Source: Nematopogon swammerdamellus (lineage: Eukaryota > Arthropoda > Insecta > Lepidoptera > Adelidae). Taken from it: a stretch of 64,000 nt of DNA. This document shows, in pieces, positions 1 to 10,690 of the stretch. Both the position numbers and the translations under genes were made by a program. The stretch spans positions 5,116,545 through 5,180,544 of the forward strand of contig OX336336.1 in NCBI GenBank assembly GCA_946902875.1, given 5' to 3'. How positions within the stretch are numbered: position 1 is the first letter of the stretch; each line of letters begins with the position of its first letter. Under the pieces are notes generated by a model, which searched no databases, had not been told where the DNA came from, and saw only the letters and a list, made by a program, of their open reading frames with translations.

Positions 1-2
1 CG

Positions 3-377
3 CAAAAGCATGAAACAGACATACCATCTGTTCAAATTGATTTCGAAAGAGACGGCGGACACCTTATCCATCCTAAAGCCATACAGTTTCCAGCATAGTT
101 TAATTATTGAACAGCTGAGAGACGGATGTTACCGATAATTTTGTCATGGGCCTCCACTGTCCATAAAATGCAGGGCAGTACTGTTGACCGTGCTGTCGTG
201 TATTTGGGCTCCAGACTATTTGAGGAGGGTCAAGCGTATGTTGCATTGAGTCGCGTAAAGTCTTTAGAAGGGTTATGTATTGAGGAGCTTGATTGTGAGT
301 AATTGACAGGTAAGAAACCGAGTAACAAAGATGCAATGAGAGAGTTGGAAAGGATGACGAGTTTACGTAATGAATGA
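3..377 (+). pseudogene. Helitron PIF1-like helicase, C-terminal fragment
   Basis: Reading the + strand in the frame that starts at base 3 gives the end of a PIF1-family helicase of the kind fused to Rep in Helitron rolling-circle transposons. Visible are [17 protein letters not shown] (about 153-206) and [17 protein letters not shown] (about 222-272), which correspond to the last helicase motifs and include the conserved G-Q-x-Y-V-A-L-S-R string. The frame continues to a TGA at 375-377, so the natural C-terminus is present. Three stops interrupt it in frame: TAG at 96, TGA at 108 and TAA at 300. There are no frameshifts. The rest of the helicase and the Rep domain lie outside the window, if they exist. 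It is a dead copy. The downstream A/T-rich sequence is probably the Helitron 3' region. Confidence 0.88.
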
Positions 378-404
378 TACGAGCCAAAAATCAAACTAAA
401 AACG

Positions 405-627
405 AGTAAATAAAAAAATAGGTAAAAAAACTTTTAAGTTAAACGGTTTTATTAAAAATAAAAAATTAGAAAAAAAAACAGCTGAACAAAAAACTAGAAA
501 ATAATAAGGACACAAGCCTGAGCCTTCTTAAGATTTTACGTCTGGGTAAGAAATCGTGCAATACTAGCGTGCTGTCTTCTCATGTCGGATGCCAAAGGGC
601 ACATTGTGTCGCTGCGTCAGCGGAATA
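405..627. repeat. Left arm of a 2.8-kb inverted repeat
   Basis: This sequence recurs in reverse complement at about 3024-3233 with few differences; the core CATGTCGGATGCCAAAGGGC is shared. The arms lie just downstream of the Helitron helicase fragment, so they may be Helitron 3' regions brought into inverted orientation. Between them lie the hairpin, the minisatellite blocks and the RLE fragment listed next. Confidence 0.8.
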
Positions 628-628
628 A

Positions 629-747
629 GTAATAAATTGAGACTTTTAACAGACTAATATAAAAACGTGGGGCGTATAATATGCGTAATAAATAACATGC
701 GCCCCACGTTTTTATATTAGTTTGTTAAAAGTCTCAATTTATTACTT
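629..747. repeat. Near-perfect 50-bp-arm hairpin
   Basis: About 50 bases at 629-680 (core AAAAACGTGGGGCGTAT) pair with 695-747 almost perfectly, leaving a loop of about 15 bases. It has the structure of a miniature foldback element and follows the 405-627 arm directly. No coding content. Confidence 0.85.
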
Positions 748-1090
748 ACTAGCTGAGCCCGCGGCTCCGCTCGCGTGAAATTCGTATTCCAAAGAAGAAT
801 GTAAGTAACTAAGGGCGAGGCCGAAGGCCGAGCTGCGTTCAGGTAATCGATAAACCTTCTTAAAGAAAGTAACTAACTAAGGGCGAGGCCGAAGGCCGAG
901 CTGCTTTCAGGTAAACGATAAACCTTTCTCAAATAAAGGAAGTAAGTAAGGGCGAGGCCGAAGGCCGAGCTACGTTCAGGAAGACGATAAACCTTCTGGA
1001 AGAAAGGAAGGAACTAAGTGCGAGGCCGAAGGCCGAGCTGCGTTCAGGTAAACCAAAAACCCTCTTCCACCTTCGGGCCTCGCCCTTAAA
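748..1090 (+). repeat. 68-bp hairpin minisatellite, forward block
   Basis: The block begins with the lepidopteran repeat motif GCCCGCGGCTCCGCTCGCG. It then carries four copies, plus one degenerate copy, of a unit of roughly 65-70 bp. Each unit contains the self-complementary core CGAGGCCGAAGGCCGAG (near 815, 881, 951 and 1021), which would fold as a GC stem with a GAA loop. The same units occur in opposite orientation at 1700-2215. Confidence 0.85.
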
Positions 1091-1187
1091 GACTTCCTTT
1101 CTTCGATAGAATATAATATCGTTTACTCAATCTATTTATTTCATAAAAATAAAAAAGTAATATTAATAACTAAAGAATTAAACCTAC

Positions 1188-1640
1188 CTAACAAACATTA
1201 AAATACCTATCAATACGGGCATTTTCAAATGTTCTTAGAGCACTTGCGGCATTACCCCGCTGGATGGCAAGGCTTACCCTTTGAATGAAGTACATAATCC
1301 CTTGATGGCGGGACACCAGTTGCGTCAACCAGCTCAAGGCTCTTTTGGCTTCACTGCTCCACGGACCGAAGGTTTCAACCGCAAACGCAACAAATTCGAA
1401 ATCTTGAATTATATTTCTATATTTGCTGCGTTTGAGGCTCTCCGCCCCAGCCTAGGCCGCGCCAGCCGCTCTTGAAGATGTCCTAACGTGACTTGGAGCC
1501 AATGTGAGAACAAAAGTGGCATCCCACATTAAAGAACTACCCTTAGTCCATGGCACTAAGGTGATGGCATCGGGCCTCTTGCCATCCAGCCGGGAATAAC
1601 CGCGAGGTTCTAGGATGCACGGTATATTTGCCGTTAGAAG
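1188..1640 (-). pseudogene. RLE-type non-LTR retrotransposon, C-terminal fragment
   Basis: On the minus strand one frame runs from about 1640 down to a TAG at 1188-1190. It encodes the C-terminal endonuclease region of the same retrotransposon family as 58940-61921. The restriction-like-endonuclease motif [11 protein letters not shown] is followed by MWDAT, and further on FEFVAFAVETFG and SLAIQRGNAAS match the near-complete copy. One in-frame TAG interrupts it near 1455-1465. No frameshift was found. Zinc finger, RT and knuckle are absent, as expected of a 5'-truncated insertion. The fragment sits between two inverted minisatellite blocks. Confidence 0.85.
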
Positions 1641-1699
1641 CGTGGACTTTATAATAAAATTTAAATTTAATTAGCTCAATCTTAATATTAATTAACTTT

Positions 1700-2215
1700 A
1701 TTCGAGATGGTTTAGCTTCTTCCTGAACGCAGCTCGGCCTTCGGCCTCGCCCTTAGTTACTTGCTTTCTTCGAGATGGTTTATCATTTGTCAGAACGTAG
1801 CTCGGCCTTCGGCCTCGCCTTAGTTGCTTACTTTCTTCAAGATGGTTTAGCTTCTTCCTGAACGCAGCTCGGCCTTCGGCCTCGCCCTTAGTTACTTGCT
1901 TTCTTCGAGATGGTTTTTCAATTATCCGAACGTAGCTCGGCCTTCGGCCTCGCCTTAGTTACTTACTTTCTTCAAGATTGTTTAGCTTCTTCCTGAACGC
2001 AGCTCGGCCTGCGGCCTCGCCCATAGTTACTTACTTTCTTCGAGAAGGTTTATGGTCTTCCAGAATAGAGCTCGGCCTTCGGCCTCGCCCTTAGTTACTT
2101 ACTTTCTTCAAGAATGTTTTTCTTCTTCCTGAACTCAGCTCTTAGTTACTTTCATCGAGAAAGAATATCGTTTACGTGAGCGCAGATCCGCCTTCGGGCC
2201 CGCTTTTAGTTACTT
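1700..2215 (-). repeat. 68-bp hairpin minisatellite, inverted block
   Basis: There are six clear copies and one degenerate copy of the unit seen at 748-1090, in reverse complement. The core CTCGGCCTTCGGCCTCG occurs near 1733, 1801, 1868, 1936, 2005 (one mismatch) and 2071, so the spacing is 66-69 bp. The block ends near GCGAGCGAAGCCGCGGGC at about 2247-2264, mirroring the start of the forward block. Confidence 0.88.
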
Positions 2216-2460
2216 ACTTTCTTTTTTTTAAATAAGAATTTCACGCGAGCGAAGCCGCGGGCAACGGATATATAAATTTTATTGCACCAATGACAGCGAC
2301 ATAACTTCGACTTCCAATTTATTATTTTTATTTATCAAACAATTTGTCACCGGCCAGCTCACGTCGAGATGACAGTTCTCCGTTGTCAACATGACATTTA
2401 AAATTGTTTTTTAACTTTACTTTGGATTACGTGATTTATATTATATTTTTTAATTATTAT

Positions 2461-2915
2461 GTTAATCCGGGATATACACTGTCACTATAAAAAGTTTCGT
2501 CAAATTCCGTTCAGTGGTTTTTGCGAGATGCGCGTACAAATAGACATTTTTGCATTTACGATTTTATGATATGTATAGAAAGAATAGATATGTATAGACT
2601 ATTGTGTTCAAGTAATAAAAAAGAAGAACTGTCATTTTCGTTGTATCTACATAATTTTAAATTTCGAATGAATATTTTATTCAAATTGTATTTGCTGCCA
2701 GTTCTCAAGATATAATTATGTACTTTAGACTACGTGATTTTAAACGCGCAATAATGTTTATAATTGTAATTTTTTTTTTATTTTTGTTATTTTTTTTTAC
2801 GTATTATGTTAACCCGGCATATAAACTGCCACTATACAAAGTTTCGTCTAATTCCGTTCAGTGGTTTTTGCGTGATGCGCGTACAGACAAACAAACAAAC
2901 AAACAAAAATTTTAA
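2461..2915 (+). repeat. Two copies of a LINE-type 3' tail
   Basis: The motif AATTCCGTTCAGTGGTTTTT followed by GCG and GATGCGCGTACA occurs at about 2500-2540 and 2850-2885. The second copy ends in (ACAA)n. Tails of this kind, with a degenerate 'ccgttcagtggtttttgcg' string and a short A-rich satellite, are common at 3' ends of insect retroelements. No coding part is visible. Confidence 0.6.
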
Positions 2916-3023
2916 AAACTGTTCTAATATGTTCAGTATCTCATTTTAAGCCACCCTGGTTAGTTTTTTTCCGAATACATTCAATGTACAGACTTTCTTA
3001 CCTCTACGATTTTATTATATGTA

Positions 3024-3233
3024 TAGATTCCGCTGACGCAGCGACACAATGTGCCCTTTGGCATCCGACATGAGAAGACAGCACGCTAGTATTGCACGAT
3101 TTCTTACCCAGACGTAAAATCTTAAGAAGGCCCAGGCTTGTGTCCTTATTATTTTCTAGTTTTTTGTACAGCTGTTTTTTTTTCTAATTTTTTAACCGTT
3201 TAACTTAAAAGTTTTTTTACCTATTTTTTTTCC
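3024..3233. repeat. Right arm of the 2.8-kb inverted repeat
   Basis: Reverse complement of 405-627. It closes the palindromic block that contains the minisatellites and the RLE fragment. Confidence 0.8.
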
Positions 3234-3299
3234 TTTTACATGTGGTTAAGCTAGTGGTGTATTCTATGCATTATGTACGATTTTGAGCAATAAATTTAT

Positions 3300-4500
3300 T
3301 TCTTTCTATTCTATTATTAATATCAAAGCTCTTTGAATTCTAATTAATTTGCACTGAGGTCGCGGTACATACTACAATCAGTGCTCAGTGAGTCGAAATA
3401 TTCCAATATGTCGTTGTTTGATTGATTAAACTTCTGGAAAAAAAACATCGATAAATTATATTATTTTCGTTCCACTCTGTACTACTGAAAAAAAATACTG
3501 TCACCAAAAATATTGGAAGTAAATTATCTTATCGGGAGTAATAAAATAATGTGTGTAATATACGAGATGTTTTTGGCTCTGTCGCTGTACCTTTTGTTTG
3601 AAAAAAAAATCAGTGTGAAAATTTAACAGACTTTCCACAAAAATAAAAAAATTGAATTCCTTCGGGTTTTTTTGTACCATAATTTTGTTTCTGCCCCCCA
3701 AACTAGCCCTATGGCTTTATTTTAATAACATTCTAAACTGAGTACTTATTTGTTTTTGTTTTTTTACGATACAATTTTATTGTGTTAAAAGAATCTGTGA
3801 GGGTGTGTATGTGTGTGTGAGGGTGGGAGAAGGTGAGCGAGTGTATGTGTGTGAGTGAGAGGGACCTATCACGCCATCAATCGGTGAAAGTTCACACTTT
3901 TGTGGTTAAAATGTTTGGATAATAAAAATATTTTTATGGGAGATGGCGCTGGGCAGCGCAGCCAGCGCTTCTTATTGGCCAGCTAATGAGGAGCGTTGCA
4001 ACTTCATTGATGACGCTTCACTTTTCGTCACGTTTTCGTGACGTTTCACTTTTTCTGAGTAAGGTCCCCATCCAAAATGTGCTTTATAAAGCTTAGCTTC
4101 AAAAAAATCTAAGAATAACAGAGATAAAACAATAATATCTATTTAGGCGTCCACATTTACTATAATGATGCGCTGACTGTACCTATTTGTCGGAGGTAAT
4201 ACAAACTACAAAGTGGAAAAAATTATATATTTTATTCAATTCCATTCTGTAGGTACTACCTACCGCGCGAGAATTTTTTTCAGTAGTTCGATCGATCGAA
4301 CAAACTGGTAGTACAGAGTGGAACAGTCCCGTTCAGTGAGCCGGTGTGAGCGAGAGATATTGCGCAGGAGATTTAATGTTATTGGTCGGCGGACGACGAC
4401 GTGCACTGAAATATCGCGATGCGTAACTTAATGCGACTCTGAACTAACCGATTAATATAAAAAAAAACTGTCGCTATCCGTATACTAATCTATATAAATA
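3300..4500. other. No recognisable gene
   Basis: AT-rich sequence with a GT-rich patch at 3790-3860 and a short palindrome GTTCGATCGATCGAAC near 4287. A stretch at 4010-4060 repeats CGTCACGTTTTCGTGACGTT. No open frame with recognisable similarity. Confidence 0.5.
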
Positions 4501-4502
4501 AA

Positions 4503-4786
4503 TAAAAACCGGCCAAGTGCGAGTCGCACTCGCTCACCGAGGTTTCTGCACAACAACAAAAAAAACATTGAAAAAAAAACGTTTCTTGTATGGGAACCCC
4601 CTTAATTTTTTTACTTTTTTTATTTTTTATTATTTGTTGTTATATCCGCTATAATAACACATATTCTGTGAAAATTTCAACGAGCTACCTATTACGGTTC
4701 CAAAGATACAGCAGTAGGACAGACAGACAGACGGCGTAGGCTTAGTAATAGGCTTCCGTACGGGATACGGAAACCTAAAAATAAAA
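4503..4786 (-). mobile_element. (GTCY)n MITE, reverse orientation
   Basis: It starts with AACCGGCCAAGTGCGAGTCG and ends with the complement of AGGTTTCCGTATCCCGTAC. Near its centre is a short GACA microsatellite, and the string GTGAAAATTTCAACGAGCTA is shared with the other copies. These features define the (GTCY)n MITE family seen about ten times in this window. Confidence 0.75.
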
Positions 4787-4825
4787 TGGTTGTTCTAATG
4801 TTTTTCAGTTTACCCTGCTATTATA

Positions 4826-5112
4826 CTCATTTTAAATTTTTACGGATTAACAGTGGTGAGCACTGAAGACGTACTTAAGCCAACGTTTCGCCCGCTACGT
4901 CACTGGCTTCTTCAGTTACTGCGGGAGTTCTCTGGTACCCGTTGTACCAGACGTCAAACATATATTAGAGCCGACTTGTCTGGGCACCAACGTTGGCTCC
5001 AGGAACTCCCGCAGTCCCTGAAGAAGCCCGTGACGTAGCGGGCGAAAAGTCGACTTATGTAAGTCTTTAGTATCACCTACCACTGTTAATCCGTAAAAAT
5101 TTAAAATGAGTG
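4826..5112. mobile_element. Foldback MITE with 110-bp arms
   Basis: Arms at about 4837-4950 and 4990-5100 are inverted copies. The outer ends TTTTTACGGATTAACAGTGG and CCACTGTTAATCCGTAAAAA match exactly. The inner parts share CTACGTCACTGGCTTCTTCA-like sequence with a few changes. The 40-bp centre is unpaired. It has no coding capacity. Confidence 0.8.
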
Positions 5113-5164
5113 AAATGGTGTTCGTTGGTATCACTTGGGAAGGGCTGGATAGATTTTCCAATTT

Positions 5165-5460
5165 TTTTAGGGTTCCGTATCCGTCGTACGGGATCTTTAT
5201 TACTAAGCCTACGCAGTCTGTCGGTTTGTCTGTCCGTCTGCCCGAGGGCTGTATCTCTTGAACCGTTATAGGTAGCCCGTTGAAATTTTCACAGAATATG
5301 TGTTATATGGCCGATATAAAGTGTATGCGCGCCATCTACCGAAAAGAGTATGAAGCTTTTTAACTAATACATATAATTGGCGTGAGTGGCGTTGACCATG
5401 ACATGGCAGTACGGAACCCTCGGTGCGCGAGTTCGACTCGCAATTGGCCGGTTTTTTTAT
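5165..5460 (+). mobile_element. (GTCY)n MITE
   Basis: It begins TTTTAGGGTTCCGTATCC and carries a short (GTCY)n run at 5216-5245. It continues with the conserved CTGTATCTCTTGAACCGT segment and ends CAATTGGCCGGTTTTTTTA. It lies directly after the foldback element and in opposite orientation to the MITE at 4503-4786. Confidence 0.8.
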
Positions 5461-5651
5461 GTTCGTAATATATCGTATAAGTCCGAATAATGTTTTTAGG
5501 GAAATGCAAATTGAAAAGGTTGCCGTGTGCGGAGTCGCGGTTTCAGCTATATGCAATAAATTTCGGTCGTATTGGAATGAAACGAGAGCCGCAATATGGT
5601 AGGTTCAAGAGGTACATACCGTGGTTTAGGTATGTTGCTTACTACTGTAGA

Positions 5652-5950
5652 ATGTTTTTATGCAATCTGGTATGGAAGATGCCAGTCAGCGGGTGCAAAT
5701 GCTCCGACCAGCCAATATCACCTCCGAAGGAGGTGCCATACCGGAGACTTCCCATTGGATTGCTGGCTATACTGGACTAGAGAACACAGCCGAGGCCATC
5801 TTTCGGCCACTACGGTGGGATAGTACCAACCATGGACAATAAGACTTATTGTCCATGGTACCAACCCAATTGAGTACAATTTTGAGCCTACCACCCAGTG
5901 AGGGGCAAGGAAAGGGGCCTACACATAGGTTCCAAACGGTGGTGTATGCA
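5652..5950 (-). mobile_element. SINE-A copy with a palindromic insertion
   Basis: Reverse-strand copy of SINE-A lacking the tRNA-like head. Body and tail are recognisable from TTTTTATGCAATCTGGTATG through CCAATATCACCTCCGAAGGA to CCTACCACCCAGTGAGGGGC. A perfect 29-base palindrome lies at 5830-5858, inside the conserved GGTACCAACCC segment. Confidence 0.8.
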
Positions 5951-5952
5951 AG

Positions 5953-6095
5953 TACAGTACCCGGCAGTACGTAGTGAACATCGACCTTTAGAAAGAGACA
6001 ATCCGGCTGTAGAGTGTCGTCTCTGTCGCACAGAGACGTGCGAGTTCGTGTGCGATGTTCATTACTTACTATTGTCGGATACTGTATATTTTTCA
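5953..6095 (+). mobile_element. Palindromic MITE (P family), partial
   Basis: The motif CAGTACCCGGCAGTACGTAG followed by AACATCGACCTTTAGAAAGA matches the start of the longer copy at 12555-12745. The inner GTCTCTGTCGCACAGAGACG is itself a short palindrome. The right terminus is less clear. Confidence 0.6.
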
Positions 6096-7195
6096 ATCAG
6101 AATAACTCATTGGTGCATTATCAATCAGCGAACACGCCACTTGTACCACCTTGTACCTACCCAAAATGTGTTCTATAATTTAAATTTCGAACACCGCCAA
6201 AATGGCTTCTTCCTCCAAAATTACTCATCGAATATGGCCGTGAAGTATCATAAAATATTAGCAGCATGCGTGTTTCCAACTCCCAACGCAACGCGGCTAG
6301 CCAAATTAATCCGGGCGTGTTTGACATTTTGTCCCAAAATGTGTTTATCGGTGCGCAGTGCGCGCTGGTCGCGCTCGCGGCGGCACGGGGCGCGGGGCGG
6401 GGGAGGGGTCATAGAGTTACACAACGCATACATAACAAGTAGAATGGTGCCATCTCAATTTTCGTTACGCATTATTCAGAAATTTTGATATAATTCAATT
6501 GCAGTTTAAAAATACCAAACCGCAGCTGTCCATATATTATTATATTTTCTGTTGTTATATAATATTTATTTATTTATTTATACTTTGCATTCTTCAATAA
6601 TTCAAGTCCCTGATGATTCATTTATTTAAGACTTTGGTCTCATGAAAATAAAAAAAATAATAAAAAAACATACACACACATTGCCCAAATAAAAAAAATA
6701 TCTAAAGGGTCATTTGTAATTGGCCTGTGTTCTGTAAGTGTGTTTTTCAAAGTATATTGTATCCATAGACTGTAGACCAACTGAAAACAATTAAAGAAAA
6801 AATACAAATGTATTTAATTACATATTTATAAGAATTAAACTTAAATGAGTATTCAAAATTTCTTACCTCAAAAAAAAATACATGTAGCGAAATGTTTTAT
6901 TTATGATGATTTCAGAATGGCATTCCAAAAATTGTGTTTTCATTTTAATCCACATAAATCCTGTTCTTATATCTATTTTTGACAGCAAACAATAGTTAGC
7001 CCAACCAGACTTACGCTGCCGAGCTGGTAGGTATACACTTTTCTTCTACAACACACGCTTGTAAGGTCTAATGAGTTGTTTTAGGCACGCCCAAGGTCTC
7101 CGTGGAAATCTTGCTTTATACATAATATCGTTAGCCTGTATAATCATAACTATTCAACTCGGGAACTTAGGTACCTACATATTTTATTACATATG
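6096..7195. other. No recognisable gene; GC-rich patch
   Basis: AT-rich except for a very GC-rich patch at 6350-6412 containing GGGGCGCGGGGCGGGGGAGG. The open frame across 5898-6488 runs over the MITE above and has no recognisable domain, so it is not called. Confidence 0.5.
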
Positions 7196-7309
7196 TATGT
7201 ACACGGTGATTCAGAAATGACTACCAACATTTTAACAAGTGATTCTCGACATCAAAATATGAACAATCTTGGGCATTTTCAAAAACGGAGGGGTTAGGGG
7301 TAAGGGGCG

Positions 7310-7500
7310 GAGAGTTTGACATGTGTGAGGGTGTGTGTGTGTGGGGGTGTGTGTGAGGGTGTGTGTGTGTGTGTCTGTCTGTGGCATCGTAGCTCCCAAA
7401 CGGATGGACTGATTTGGATGCGGTTTTTTTTATTAGGAAGCTTGTTTAATCGGGATGGTTCTTAGCTATGTTTATAATCAAGTAATCAAGTAATTAAGTA
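7310..7500 (+). repeat. GT microsatellite and LINE-type tail
   Basis: A GTGTGT/GAGGGT-rich stretch at 7325-7385 is followed by CATCGTAGCTCCCAAACGGA and a ggatg(a/g)ttc(t/c)tagc-type segment. The reverse complement of the same unit occurs at 16860-17035, so this is a dispersed retroelement 3' region. Confidence 0.6.
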
Positions 7501-7585
7501 ATAAAAAAATCATTATGTTAAAACGTGGACCGGTTTTCATGAGGTTTTTTTAAAAAGCTTGAAATAAAAGTTAAATTACAAATTT

Positions 7586-7776
7586 AAAAAACCCCCGACC
7601 CTTAAAAAGTCAAAAATAATTTCCGTTTACTTACTTAAAGGAGTCGGGGGACCGCTAAGTAAATAAAATATAAAAACTCAGAGCTGCGCGGGAATTAACT
7701 TAGCGGTCTCCCGACTCCTTTAACGTAAGTAAACGGAAATTATTTTTGACTTTTTAAGGGTCGGGGTTTTTTTTTA
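7586..7776. mobile_element. Foldback MITE with 80-bp arms
   Basis: CCCCGACCCTTAAAAAGTCA at about 7593 is mirrored by TGACTTTTTAAGGGTCGGGG near 7746-7766. The arms remain nearly perfect inward through AGTCGGGGGACCGCTAAGTA. The loop is about 35 bases. A related, only partly palindromic copy is at 63680-63812. Confidence 0.85.
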
Positions 7777-7954
7777 TATTAAAAAGAAATCGTTTTCCCT
7801 ATGCATTTTTGTGGCGATAAATTCGAAAAAGGAATAGGAATCACGAATATACTTATATTTTGAAAAAAAAAATCTGAAGGGCAAAGTTGTTCATTAGAGC
7901 TCCAGAATTACCTTTTAGGATACTCAAGTGGGTCGACTAACACACGGCTAGAGA

Positions 7955-8110
7955 TATATGGGAGAGAAGGAGGGGGAAATGAGTGGGGAGCGAGGGAGGG
8001 AGGGAGAGAGAATATAAGAGAAGCGATCGTTTTATTATCATAATGCGTTTAAATCGGATTTGCTATTAAACCGAGTCTACCGCGAGCGAAGCTGCGGGCA
8101 AAAGCTAGTC
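7955..8110 (+). repeat. Purine-rich tract and element 3' end
   Basis: GGGAGAGAAGGAGGGGGAAA and further GGGA/GAGA repeats run from about 7960 to 8020. They are followed at 8072-8110 by CGCGAGCGAAGCTGCGGGCA and AAAGCTAGTC, a lepidopteran repeat end also seen near 2247 and 32700. Confidence 0.5.
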
Positions 8111-8424
8111 AGTTCGTAAATGAGTTGTCTAATTAAAATGTCAATTAGTCGTTCGTTTGAATGCTGATTGTGAATAAGTGGTTTGGAAAATTAAGTAGAA
8201 TTATTATGGTCTCTGTTGCCACACGAAAACTTTACTCAGAATCAGATTAATGATGAAATGCCAGGTGTGGTTTTAGAGCGCGCGGAACTGAAATAATGTG
8301 ATGATCATAAATACTTCATAATTTTTTTTATTTTTATGTAAACCAACATTTAGGGGCTTTGTCGAGCAAGCGTTAAAGTTGGTGTGATTGATTATACATA
8401 GTGCAAACTGTAAATTAAAATCGG

Positions 8425-8488
8425 CCAATTACGTGGTGGTACGGAATCCTAGGTGCGCGAGTCCGACTCACACTTGGCAGGTTTTTTT
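8425..8488 (+). mobile_element. (GTCY)n MITE, right-end fragment
   Basis: Only the terminal part remains: GGTGCGCGAGTCCGACTCAC and CACTTGGCAGGTTTTTTTA, as at the right end of the complete copies. Confidence 0.55.
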
Positions 8489-8664
8489 ATTAAACTGGTA
8501 TGCATAGATCGCGTTCGTGGATGCCTACACTTTTTTTGGAAAATGGCTTGTGTAATCTGAGTGTGTTAAAATATAGCGAGTAATGTAATGTGTTAGTAAT
8601 TTACATTGTTGTTCGTGCGTTGAAATGGGCCAACACAGATTCATCTGCTTTATTAGTTTTATTG

Positions 8665-8820
8665 ACCACTAGCTGTTGCCCGCGGCTTCGCTCGCGAAAT
8701 TAGTACTTCAAAAGAACTTCGAAAGTAAGTAACTAAAGGGCGAGACCGAAAGCCGAGCTGGGTTCAGGTAAACGATAAACATTCTCGAAGAAAGTAAGTA
8801 CCTAAACATTTTATTTCGAA
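8665..8820 (+). repeat. Single hairpin-minisatellite unit
   Basis: TTGCCCGCGGCTTCGCTCGC is followed by AAGGGCGAGACCGAAAGCCG and GTAAACGATAAACATTCTCG. This is one diverged unit of the 68-bp repeat found at 748-1090, and probably the ancestral single-copy arrangement next to the CCGCGGC motif. Confidence 0.7.
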
Positions 8821-9414
8821 GCAATGTGTACCTACGTCTACTCTGTCCGAGCTCAGTGAGGAAAATGCCCCTCCATCTGATTCATAATCGCTTACAGAAG
8901 TAAGCAACATTTTCGATGGCTATGAGTAATGTAAAACCATTTAATTTTACACCCGCAACTTTTATTCAGTTGGTTATATAAAATGTATTTGTATGGTACA
9001 TGTAATTTATACATAAATATAATATGTACGTACAGTATAGTATTTATTTTATCTAGGTACGTATCTTATTATAACATGTCCATTTATAAAAAAAATTATA
9101 CACTTTTTAATCTTTCTCTGCATTGTCCGCCCCATGCGCTTCTCCGCATCCCAAAGGAAGTAAAGAATACTGCAGTGCATCAGCTGCATTGGTGTTACAT
9201 GTTTTATGTTGTATATTTGAGTTGAATTAAATTGAAGATTTACACTAGGCTAGTTATCCGATTATACCGGAATTCATACAGATATTCAAAATTAACCCAA
9301 AAGTACATACAGGGTCCTTAACAATAATAACTGGTAGATAATATTCTGAATTCATCGCTCGATGCATACTTAGCGAGGTAGCGATAGATTCGAATTTGAG
9401 TCACAAAAATGCAA

Positions 9415-9845
9415 AACCGTTCGAATAATACCTAGACAACAAGGTTAGGTTAGTCATCCGTCTTAAATAATAACAAGCCATTTCAGAAATAATTTCTGAA
9501 AAGAAACATAATCCCACAAAAAAGACATGCATATTCGTTCGAATAAACCCAGAGTCTAGAGGGAACAAATCAACATGGTTAATAAGTCCGTCTTAAATAA
9601 TAACAAGCCATGTCAGAAATAATTACTGGTCCATCATAAACAATAACAAGCCATGTCTATAATAATTTAGAAAAGAAACAGAGAATCCTATAAAAACACA
9701 TGCACACTCGTTCGAATAATACCTAGATAGAGTCTAGAGGGAAGCAATTTAAAATGTTAATAAGTTCGTCATAAATAATAACAAGCCATGTCAGAAATAA
9801 TTTCTGAAAAGATACAGAGAATCCCACAAAAACACACCTCGAGAG
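9415..9845 (+). repeat. Tandem repeat, about 3 units
   Basis: AATAATAACAAGCCATGTCA-type segments recur near 9467, 9597, 9640 and 9773. Associated strings CGTTCGAATAA, CTAGAGGGAA and AATCCCACAAAAA recur with them. The spacing is irregular (about 43-175 bp) with internal deletions, so it is a decayed satellite, not a regular array. Confidence 0.75.
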
Positions 9846-10490
9846 TGCTCGGAGTAATAAGGCGGTTGTTTGTCACCGGCATCGGTTTGTTAGCCGGGCA
9901 TAAGTCGGGCCGTCACAGGATTGATGGATTGAGAAGCGAAGTGATTGGCAAAAACTATCCGACAGAAATTCGAGTGAGCCGCGCGCGGAGTGTTTGCGGT
10001 TTTTGCTGCTCGCTAACTCACTGATCTTTCCGTAACGTTGGTCTTTGTATAAATTTTATTACAAAGAATGGATGAATCTGATGAAAACTTGAACGGTTAT
10101 ACATACATAGATACATAACACACGCTGTATTATGTGAAAAAGATGTTTTGTTATGTGAATATCTAATGTCCATGGGCGTCGTTAGACACCTTATTTGGGT
10201 TGGGCGCTATATGTCGCGCTTTCAATAAAAGTAAAATGTACAAGTACAAATAAACTTATTTTCGGATTTTTCCTTTACTTGAACTGTGAGAAATTGCTTC
10301 TTGACAAATTTCATGATTCTAGGTCAACGGGAAGTACGTACCCTATAGGTGCCTATAGGTTTTGATGAGTGAGTTTTTTGTAATATTTGACATAAAGAAC
10401 GTATCGTTATGCTCACCTATTTTGTATATTTAATATTATCATTTAAAATATAAGTTTTTAAATAATAATATTATTTATTTTAACGTATCG
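9846..10490. other. No recognisable gene
   Basis: Contains CCATGGGCGTCG at 10171, a motif repeated near 30872, so part of this stretch belongs to a dispersed repeat. No supported open frame. Confidence 0.4.
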
Positions 10491-10494
10491 TTTG

Positions 10495-10690
10495 ATTGCG
10501 TTGACGTACATAGAATCTTGCATTTTTGACACTCACTAAGGGACCGTAGACTTCAGTATTTGATACTAATTGAACGTCATAATATATACCATACATAACT
10601 CTACCCGTTCCTGAGAAAAAGTGTCTTGACAGACTTCCGCTTTTTCCTTTTAAGGTACGGAACACTAAAAACATTTTGGAAATGAGCATT
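10495..10690 (-). mobile_element. Degenerate MITE/retroelement piece
   Basis: Read on the minus strand the right part gives TTTTTAGTGTTCCGTACCTT, a degenerate form of the (GTCY)n MITE start. The open frame across it has no protein similarity that I recognise. Confidence 0.4.

Noticed and set aside
5898..6488. 196-codon open frame
   Set aside because: It crosses a MITE and a GC-rich patch and has low-complexity, non-conserved content with no recognisable domain.
9415..9845. CRISPR-like array
   Set aside because: Repeats are long, diverged and irregularly spaced, and the sequence is eukaryotic. It is a decayed satellite.
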